Assembly (NCBI RefSeq): GCF_040267705.1
Contig: NZ_CP158374.1
Span: 2,046,001-2,110,000 of the forward strand
Reading direction: 5' to 3'
Source of the DNA: Agromyces sp. G08B096
GTDB lineage: Bacteria > Actinomycetota > Actinomycetes > Actinomycetales > Microbacteriaceae
Length of the DNA: 64,000 nt
Shown here: positions 58,824 through 64,000 of the stretch, piece after piece
Layout of the letters: the number at the start of each line of letters is the position of its first letter
Numbering within the stretch: position 1 is the first letter of the stretch
Position numbers and translations under genes: made by a program
Notes under the pieces: generated by a model
Databases searched by the model: none
Told to the model about the DNA's origin: nothing
Seen by the model: only the letters and a program-made list of their open reading frames with translations

Positions 58824-60500
58824 TCAGGCCTCGATGACGAGCGGCACGAGCATGGGCCGGCGGCGCAGGCGCCGGTTGACCCAGGTGCCGAGCGTGCGCC
58901 GCACGAGCTGCGACAGCGCGTGCTGATCGCGCACGCCGTCGCGGGCCGCTTCGGCGAGCGCCGCGACGATCTTCGGCTTGACGTCCTCGAACACCGCCGT
59001 GTCCTCGGCGAAGCCGCGAGCGTGGATCTCGGGCCCGCTGATGACCCGGCCGGTCGTGGCGTCGACGACGACGATGACCGAGATGAACCCCTCCTCGGCG
59101 AGGATCCGGCGGTCCTTCAGGTCGGCGTCGGTGATCTCGCCGACCGTCGACCCGTCGACGTACACGAACCCGAGGTCGAGCTGACCGGCGACGCGCACGT
59201 CGCCGTCGCGCAGGTCGAAGACGGTGCCGTTCTCGCCGATGAACGTGCGCTCCTCGGGGATGCCGGTGTCGCGGGCGAGTTTCGCGTTGGCGACGAGGTG
59301 GCGGTACTCGCCGTGGATGGGCAGCACATTGCGGGGCTTCAGGATGTTGTAGCAGTAGAGCAGCTCGCCCGCCGCCGCGTGGCCCGACACGTGCACCTTC
59401 GCGTTGCCCTTGTGCACGACGTTCGCGCCGAGCTTGGTGAGCCCGTCGATGACGCGGTACACCGCGTTCTCGTTGCCCGGGATGAGGCTCGAGGCGAGGA
59501 TGACGGTGTCTCCCTCGCCGATCTCGACCTGGTGGTCGCGGTTGGCCATGCGGCTGAGCACGGCCATCGGCTCGCCCTGCGAGCCCGTCGACATGAAGAC
59601 GATGCGGTCGTCGGGGAGGTCGCCGGCCTTCTTGTAGTCGATGAGCACGCCCTCGGGCACCCGCAGGTAGCCGAGGTCCTCCGCGATCGTCATGTTGCGC
59701 ACCATGCTGCGGCCGAGCAGGGCTACGCGCCGGCCGTTCGCGTGCGCCGCGTCGAGCACCTGCTGCACGCGGTGGACGTGACTGGAGAAGCTCGCGACGA
59801 CGACCTTCTTCGTCGCCCGGGAGATGACTTGGTCGAGGACGGGCCCGATCTCGCGTTCGAGCGGCGTGAAGCCCGGGACATCCGCGTTCGTGGAGTCGAC
59901 CATGAACAGGTCGACGCCCTCCTCGCCGAGCCGCGCGAACTCGCGCAGGTCGGTGAGCCGGTCGTCGAGCGGGAGCTGGTCCATCTTGAAGTCGCCGGTG
60001 CCGAGCACGGTGCCGGCGCGGGTCTTGATCGCGACCGCGAGCGCGTCGGGGATGGAGTGGTTCACCGCGATGAACTCGAGGTCGAACGGGCCGAGCTTCT
60101 CGCGCTGGCCCTCGGCCACGGTGAGGCTGTACGGCTGGATGCGGTGCTCCTTGAGCTTCGCCTCCACGAGCGCGAGCGTCAGCGTCGACCCGATGAGGGG
60201 GATGTCGGCCCGCAGCTTCAGCAGGTACGGAACGGCGCCGATGTGGTCTTCGTGGCCGTGGGTCAGCACCACGCCGACGATGTCGTCGAGGCGGTCCTTG
60301 AGGAAGCCGAAGTCGGGCAGGATCAGGTCGACCCCCGGCTGGTGCTCTTCGGGGAAGAGGACGCCGCAGTCGACGATGAGGATCTTGCCGTCGAGCTCGT
60401 AGCTCGTCATGTTGCGGCCGACCTCCCCCAGGCCGCCGATGGGGATGATGCGGAGTGTGCCCGCTTCGAGCGGGGCGGGATCGATGACGACGTCGGGCAT
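58824..60500 (-). CDS. rnj: Ribonuclease J
   Basis: Metallo-beta-lactamase-fold RNase with endo- and 5'-exonuclease activity, central to mRNA decay and rRNA maturation in actinobacteria. The 558-residue protein begins LRIIPIGGLGEVGRNMTSYE and has the zinc motif LTHGHEDHIGAVPYLL (about residue 80), HSIPDALAVAIKTRAGTVLGTGDFKMD, VASFSSHVHRVQQVLDAA, and the beta-CASP segment VHVSGHAAAGELLYCYNILKPRNVLPIHGEYRH. C-terminal about 100 residues form the usual RNase J tail domain. AAGGAGGGCCC precedes the ATG. Confidence 0.97.
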   Translation of the reverse strand: MPDVVIDPAPLEAGTLRIIPIGGLGEVGRNMTSYELDGKILIVDCGVLFPEEHQPGVDLILPDFGFLKDRLDDIVGVVLTHGHEDHIGAVPYLLKLRADIPLIGSTLTLALVEAKLKEHRIQPYSLTVAEGQREKLGPFDLEFIAVNHSIPDALAVAIKTRAGTVLGTGDFKMDQLPLDDRLTDLREFARLGEEGVDLFMVDSTNADVPGFTPLEREIGPVLDQVISRATKKVVVASFSSHVHRVQQVLDAAHANGRRVALLGRSMVRNMTIAEDLGYLRVPEGVLIDYKKAGDLPDDRIVFMSTGSQGEPMAVLSRMANRDHQVEIGEGDTVILASSLIPGNENAVYRVIDGLTKLGANVVHKGNAKVHVSGHAAAGELLYCYNILKPRNVLPIHGEYRHLVANAKLARDTGIPEERTFIGENGTVFDLRDGDVRVAGQLDLGFVYVDGSTVGEITDADLKDRRILAEEGFISVIVVVDATTGRVISGPEIHARGFAEDTAVFEDVKPKIVAALAEAARDGVRDQHALSQLVRRTLGTWVNRRLRRRPMLVPLVIEA

Positions 60501-60579
60501 GGGCCCTCCTTGCGTTCGGTGTGCAGTTGATGCGCCTGCTGGGTGCGCGGGCAGGCGGCCGCGGATGCTTCTGGCCCGG

Positions 60580-61554
60580 TCAGCGGGTGGTTCCGGCCAC
60601 CTTGGGCAGGGCGCCGCCTGCGGCGGCGTTGCGGTCGGGACGGAAGTTGTGGAAGTCGACGCCCGGGATGCCGCGGACGTGGTCGATCTCGTCCTCGATG
60701 AGGGCGGCCTCCCACTCCTCGGGACCGACGAGCGGCAGCCGCACGCGCGGGCTGCCGATGCGGCCGAGCCCGTGCAGGATGTACTTGGCCGCGACGGTGC
60801 CGGGCACGTGGGTCATGACGGCGCGCACGAGCGGTTCGAGCTGGCGGTGCGCCTCGGTCGCCGCCGCGAGGTCGCCGCGGTTCACGGCGTCGACGATGGT
60901 GCGGTACGGCGCTGGAGCGATGTTCGCGGTGACGCCGATGAGCCCGGTCGCGCCGATCGAGAGGTGCGGCAGCACGTTCGCGTCGTCGCCGGAGAAGTAC
61001 ATGAGGTCGGTCTGGTTCAGCACGCGGCTGACCTCGGAGAAGTCGCCCTTGGCGTCCTTGATCGCGAGGATGTTCGGGTGCTTCGCGAGGCGCAGGATCG
61101 TCTCGTACCGGATGGGCACGCCGGTGCGGCCGGGGATGTCGTAGAGGATGACGGGCAGGTCGGTGGCGTCGGCCACCAGGCGGAAGTGCGTGAGGATGCC
61201 CGCCTGCGTCGGCTTGTTGTAGTACGGCGTGACGATCATGATGCCGTCGGCGCCCGCCTGCTCGCTGTGCTTGTAGAGCTCGATCGCGTGGGCGGTCTCG
61301 TTGGAGCCGCCGCCCGTGATGATCTTCGCGCGGCCGGCCGCGACGTCTTTGCCGACCTCGACGAGGCGGATCTTCTCCGGGTCGGTGAGCGTCGAGGTCT
61401 CCCCGGTGGTGCCCGTGACGACGATGCCGTCGGCGCCCGCCGCGATCACGTCGTCGATGTGCTTCTCGACCCCGGGCCAATCGACCTCGCCGTCCGCCGT
61501 CATCGGCGTGACGAGCGCGACGAGCACCTGTCCGAATGGGTTGTCTGAAGTCAC
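60580..61554 (-). CDS. dapA: 4-hydroxy-tetrahydrodipicolinate synthase
   Basis: First committed step of diaminopimelate/lysine synthesis, condensing pyruvate with aspartate semialdehyde. The 324-residue TIM barrel has GTTGETSTL, the active-site Tyr in YDIPGRTG, and the Schiff-base lysine in ILAIKDAKGD (about residue 166). The GTG start at 61554 has GGAGGG upstream and also lies 7 nt after TAGCCT, so it may be leaderless or Shine-Dalgarno-led. It sits 79 bp upstream of rnj, the usual dapA-rnj order of actinobacteria. Confidence 0.96.
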   Translation of the reverse strand: MTSDNPFGQVLVALVTPMTADGEVDWPGVEKHIDDVIAAGADGIVVTGTTGETSTLTDPEKIRLVEVGKDVAAGRAKIITGGGSNETAHAIELYKHSEQAGADGIMIVTPYYNKPTQAGILTHFRLVADATDLPVILYDIPGRTGVPIRYETILRLAKHPNILAIKDAKGDFSEVSRVLNQTDLMYFSGDDANVLPHLSIGATGLIGVTANIAPAPYRTIVDAVNRGDLAAATEAHRQLEPLVRAVMTHVPGTVAAKYILHGLGRIGSPRVRLPLVGPEEWEAALIEDEIDHVRGIPGVDFHNFRPDRNAAAGGALPKVAGTTR

Positions 61555-61561
61555 GCCCTCC

Positions 61562-61567
61562 AGGCTA
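61562..61567 (-). promoter_or_regulatory. Putative -10 (TAGCCT) of dapA
   Basis: TAGCCT on the minus strand is 7 nt before the dapA GTG; the spacer itself contains GGAGGG, so the mRNA start cannot be fixed by eye. Confidence 0.35.
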
Positions 61568-61609
61568 TCGGGTCGCCGCGGCCGTCAGGTGCCGTGCGCG
61601 GCGCATGCG

Positions 61610-62143
61610 TCACACGCGGTCGTATCGGAGGAAGCGGTAGCGGATGCCGCTCGCCGAGGTGTGCGCGCCGTCGGACGGGTCCGCGGCCACGAGGGCGAAG
61701 TGCGTCGCGTCGACGAGCGGGGCGAGCACGTCGCCCGGCGCGGGCGCGAACGCGCCCTCGTCGTGCCTGAGCTCCGTGATCTCGAGGCGGTCGGCGCGGC
61801 CGAGGACCTCTGCGAAGATCTGCGCGCCGCCGATGACCCAGATCCAGTCGGGTGCGGACGCGCCGGCGAGCTCCAGCGCCTCATCGACGGAGCCGGCCCG
61901 CTCCGCGCCGGCGGCCTGCCAGTCGTGCTGACGGGTCACGACGATGTTCGCCCGACCGGGCAGCGGCGTGAATCGCGGTGGCAGCGAGTCCCAGGTCGAG
62001 CGGCCCATGATCACCGGCGCGCCGTGCGTGACGGCCTTGAAGTGCGCGAGATCCTCGGGCACGTGCCACGGCATGCCGCCGGCGCGGCCGATCACTCCCC
62101 CTTCGGCCTCGGCCCAGACGAGCCCGACGCGGGGCCGGCTCAT
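61610..62143 (-). CDS. dfrA: Dihydrofolate reductase
   Basis: NADPH-dependent reduction of dihydrofolate, which regenerates the folate oxidised by thymidylate synthase. The 177-residue protein has [31 protein letters not shown] (folate site, Met20-like loop), [22 protein letters not shown], and [12 protein letters not shown]. Its ATG overlaps the thyA stop by 4 bp, fitting the functional pairing. dapA follows 55 bp downstream. Confidence 0.96.
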   Translation of the reverse strand: MSRPRVGLVWAEAEGGVIGRAGGMPWHVPEDLAHFKAVTHGAPVIMGRSTWDSLPPRFTPLPGRANIVVTRQHDWQAAGAERAGSVDEALELAGASAPDWIWVIGGAQIFAEVLGRADRLEITELRHDEGAFAPAPGDVLAPLVDATHFALVAADPSDGAHTSASGIRYRFLRYDRV

Positions 62144-62949
62144 ACGGCGACGGCCGCGCGGATCGCGGGGTGGTGCCGGTAGTCGCGCACCTCGAAGTCG
62201 TCGTACTCGTAGTCGAAGATGCTGGGCGGCCGGCGGCGGAACTCCAGCGTCGGGAACGGGTACGGCTCGCGGGTGAGCTGCTCGGCGACCTGCTCGCGGT
62301 GGTTGTCGTAGATATGGCAGTCGCCGCCCGTCCAGACGAAGTCGCCCGGCTCGAGGCCGGTCTGCTGGGCGACCATCATCGTGAGCAGCGCGTACGACGC
62401 GATGTTGAACGGGACCCCGAGGAACAGGTCGGCACTGCGCTGGTACAGCTGGCAGGACAGCCGGCCGTCGGCGACGTAGAACTGGAAGAGCGCGTGGCAG
62501 GGTGCGAGCGCCATGTCGGGGATGTCGGCAGGGTTCCACGCCGAGACGATGAGGCGGCGCGAGTCGGGGTTCACCCGGATCTGCTCGACCACCTGCGCGA
62601 TCTGATCGATGGTCTCGCCGCCGGGCGTCGGCCACGAGCGCCACTGCACGCCGTAGACGGGGCCGAGCTCGCCCTGGGCGTCGGCCCACTCGTCCCAGAT
62701 GGTCACGCCGTGCTCCTGCAGCCAGCCGACGTTCGAGGAGCCCTGCAGGAACCACAGCAGCTCGTAGGCGATCGACTTGAAGTGGACGCGCTTCGTCGTG
62801 ATGAGCGGGAACCCCTGCGACAGGTCGAACCTGATCTGGCGCCCGAACACGCTCGTCGTGCCCGTACCCGTGCGGTCGGACTTGTGCGTGCCGTGCGCGA
62901 GGGTGTCGCGCAGGAGGTCTTCGTACGGGGTCGCGATCGCCTGGCTCAC
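62140..62949 (-). CDS. thyA: Thymidylate synthase
   Basis: Makes dTMP from dUMP with methylene-THF. The 269-residue ThyA has [38 protein letters not shown], the nucleophile cysteine in [12 protein letters not shown] (about residue 150), [20 protein letters not shown] and HIYDNHREQ. The GTG start at 62949 is 6 nt after TACCAT and there is no Shine-Dalgarno, so the mRNA is probably leaderless. Classical ThyA here, rather than the flavin-dependent ThyX usual in many actinobacteria. Confidence 0.96.
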   Translation of the reverse strand: MSQAIATPYEDLLRDTLAHGTHKSDRTGTGTTSVFGRQIRFDLSQGFPLITTKRVHFKSIAYELLWFLQGSSNVGWLQEHGVTIWDEWADAQGELGPVYGVQWRSWPTPGGETIDQIAQVVEQIRVNPDSRRLIVSAWNPADIPDMALAPCHALFQFYVADGRLSCQLYQRSADLFLGVPFNIASYALLTMMVAQQTGLEPGDFVWTGGDCHIYDNHREQVAEQLTREPYPFPTLEFRRRPPSIFDYEYDDFEVRDYRHHPAIRAAVAV

Positions 62950-62955
62950 GGTTCG

Positions 62956-62961
62956 ATGGTA
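62956..62961 (-). promoter_or_regulatory. Putative -10 (TACCAT), leaderless start of thyA
   Basis: TACCAT on the minus strand, 6 nt before the thyA GTG, in the same CCGCGGCTACCAT context as hisC. Confidence 0.5.
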
Positions 62962-63040
62962 GCCGCGGCCGCCGACGACACGCCGACGCCGCACCCCGTC
63001 ACCCCGCGTCATACGCCGACCGGGTGGATGCGCGCGGTCG

Positions 63041-63046
63041 TAGCAT
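63041..63046 (+). promoter_or_regulatory. Putative -10 (TAGCAT), leaderless start of the thioredoxin-like gene
   Basis: TAGCAT ends 7 nt before the ATG at 63054. No Shine-Dalgarno. Confidence 0.4.
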
Positions 63047-63053
63047 CCGGATC

Positions 63054-63515
63054 ATGGACTGGATCGCCGGACTGCTCGTCGCGGCGGCGCTCGTCGCCGT
63101 GTCGGGTGCGGTCGGCGTGGTGAGCCGCGCTCGATCCGGCCGGGTGCGCGAGGCCTCCGCCGCGCGCACCCCCGCCCGCGGCGAGGCGGCGACCACCCTC
63201 GGCCTCGGGGCAGACCGGCTCGGCGACGCCGCGACGCTCGTGCAGTTCTCGACGGAGTACTGCGCCAGGTGTCCCGCGACCGCCAGGCGCCTCGGCGCCC
63301 TCGCGAGCGGGTTCACCGGGCTGCGGCACGTCGAGATCGACCTCGGCCGGGCCCCCGGCCTCGCCGATCGCTTCCACGTCCGCCAGACGCCGACCGTGCT
63401 CGTCCTCGACGCCCACGGTGACCAGGTCGCACGCATCGCGGGCGTCCCGCGCGACGACGACCTCCTCCCCCTCCTCCACCGACTCACCGGGAGCCCGAAT
63501 GTCCCAGCAGCCTGA
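63054..63515 (+). CDS. Membrane-anchored thioredoxin-like protein
   Basis: 153-residue protein: an N-terminal membrane helix (WIAGLLVAAALVAVSGAVGVV, about 3-23), a polar linker, and a thioredoxin domain with redox motif CARC (Cys70, Cys73) in FSTEYCARCPATARRL, followed by RFHVRQTPTVLVLDAHGDQVARIAGVP (cis-Pro in QTPT). It should act outside the membrane on disulfides. I prefer the ATG at 63054 because the helix starts there; an upstream in-frame ATG adds unconserved residues. Overlaps the DUF4395 gene by 17 bp, and this pair recurs in Micrococcales. Confidence 0.85.
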   Translation: MDWIAGLLVAAALVAVSGAVGVVSRARSGRVREASAARTPARGEAATTLGLGADRLGDAATLVQFSTEYCARCPATARRLGALASGFTGLRHVEIDLGRAPGLADRFHVRQTPTVLVLDAHGDQVARIAGVPRDDDLLPLLHRLTGSPNVPAA

Positions 63516-63963
63516 CCCCGCCCGCGGCATCGACCCGCGCGGCCCGCGCTTCGGCGCCGCGATCACCTCGGTGCTCCTGCTCGTCGACGTCGTCCTCGGC
63601 GTCGCGGGCGCGGCGCTCGCGGCGTGGATCCTGCTCGCCGTCATCGCCGCGCTCTTCCTCTGGGGGGCGATCGCCGGTGTCGGCCGGACTCCGTGGAGCG
63701 TGCTGTACCGCCGGCTGGTGCAGCCGCGGCTCGCTCCCGCGACCGAGCGCGAGGACCCGCGTCCCCCGACGTTCGCGCAGGGCGTGGGCTTCGCCGTGAC
63801 CGTCGCCGGAGTCGTGCTCGGCGCGTTCGGCCTCGCGTCGGCGGTGCCGATCGCGGCCGCCCTCGCATTCATCGCGGCGTTCCTGAACGCGGCGTTCGGG
63901 CTGTGCCTCGGATGCCGCCTCTACGTGCTGCTCGTCCGCGCCCGGGTCATCCGGACCGCGTGA
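63499..63963 (+). CDS. DUF4395 membrane protein
   Basis: 154-residue integral membrane protein with a polar N-terminus (about 15 residues), then four predicted helices (AITSVLLLVDVVLGVAGAALAAWILLAVIAALFLWGAI; FAVTVAGVVLGAFGLASAVPIAAALAFIAAFLNAAFGLCLGCRLYVLLVRARVI). The GLCLGCRLY segment places two cysteines near the membrane face, a DUF4395 hallmark. Its pairing with a thioredoxin-like protein suggests a membrane redox relay (inference). Function otherwise unknown. Confidence 0.85.
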   Translation: MSQQPDPARGIDPRGPRFGAAITSVLLLVDVVLGVAGAALAAWILLAVIAALFLWGAIAGVGRTPWSVLYRRLVQPRLAPATEREDPRPPTFAQGVGFAVTVAGVVLGAFGLASAVPIAAALAFIAAFLNAAFGLCLGCRLYVLLVRARVIRTA

Positions 63964-63971
63964 GCGCCCGC

Positions 63972-63998
63972 CGACGCGCAGACGCCCCGTGTGCGTCG
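63972..63998. terminator. Possible terminator after DUF4395 gene
   Basis: CGACGCGCA (63972-63980) pairs with TGTGCGTCG (63990-63998), allowing one G-U, with a 9-nt loop, just after the stop codon. The window ends here, so any U-tract is not visible. Confidence 0.45.
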
Positions 63999-64000
63999 CT

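Overview
This 64 kb window is ordinary core chromosome of a very GC-rich actinobacterium (roughly 70% G+C by eye). Several things point to the family Microbacteriaceae: the protein sequences, a glutamate-type ABC operon (gluABCD), the infC-rpmI-rplT block, a recA-recX-miaB-miaA-dapF-hflX block beside lexA, and the LysM gene facing lexA. An Agromyces-like genus is plausible, but the sequence alone does not settle it. Almost everything is on the minus strand. The plus-strand exceptions are a DUF1844 gene, lexA, a small methyltransferase, the ROK/sugar-ABC/GH38 cluster and a thioredoxin pair. I see no tRNA, rRNA, CRISPR array, insertion sequence, integrase or phage gene, and no gene-free stretch longer than about 280 bp.

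Layout, left to right. 1-7.3 kb: arginine biosynthesis operon argC-argJ-argB-argD-argF-argH, mostly with 4-bp overlaps, followed by a 3-methyladenine DNA glycosylase cut by the window edge. 7.5-17.4 kb: a DUF1801 protein, pheS-pheT, the glutamate-type uptake operon gluA-gluB-gluC-gluD, a SpoU-type RNA methyltransferase, and infC-rpmI-rplT, in which infC appears to start at ATC. 17.7-25 kb: a DUF1844 protein, a Nei/Fpg glycosylase overlapping a giant Lhr helicase, and a PLP-dependent decarboxylase. 25-29.1 kb: hisC-hisB-hisH-priA(hisA)-sseB. 29.2-31.4 kb: an SOS pair, lexA and a divergent LysM membrane protein of the YneA/DivS/Rv2719c type, then an alpha/beta hydrolase. 31.5-34.9 kb: metF-metE.

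35.1-47.7 kb holds a conserved actinobacterial block: hflX, a methyltransferase, dapF, miaA, miaB, recX, recA, DUF3046, clgR, cinA, pgsA, ftsK. It continues at 58.8-62.9 kb with rnj, dapA, dfrA, thyA. Two accessory units sit between ftsK and rnj: a plus-strand ROK regulator, sugar ABC importer (no ATPase gene) and GH38 alpha-mannosidase cluster, and a minus-strand MacA/MacB-like efflux operon. The window ends with a thioredoxin/DUF4395 pair.

For regulation, the clearest signals are SOS boxes at lexA, the LysM gene and recA; a near-perfect 27-bp palindrome set between a consensus -35 and the sugar-ABC genes; several strong hairpin terminators; and many start codons lying 5-9 nt after a TANNNT hexamer, which suggests leaderless mRNAs. 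The heptamer GGATGCC (both orientations) is strikingly frequent, around sixty copies by eye. No clearly new multi-gene defence or mobile system is visible. The most rewarding signals are the regulatory DNA and the accessory insertion between ftsK and rnj.
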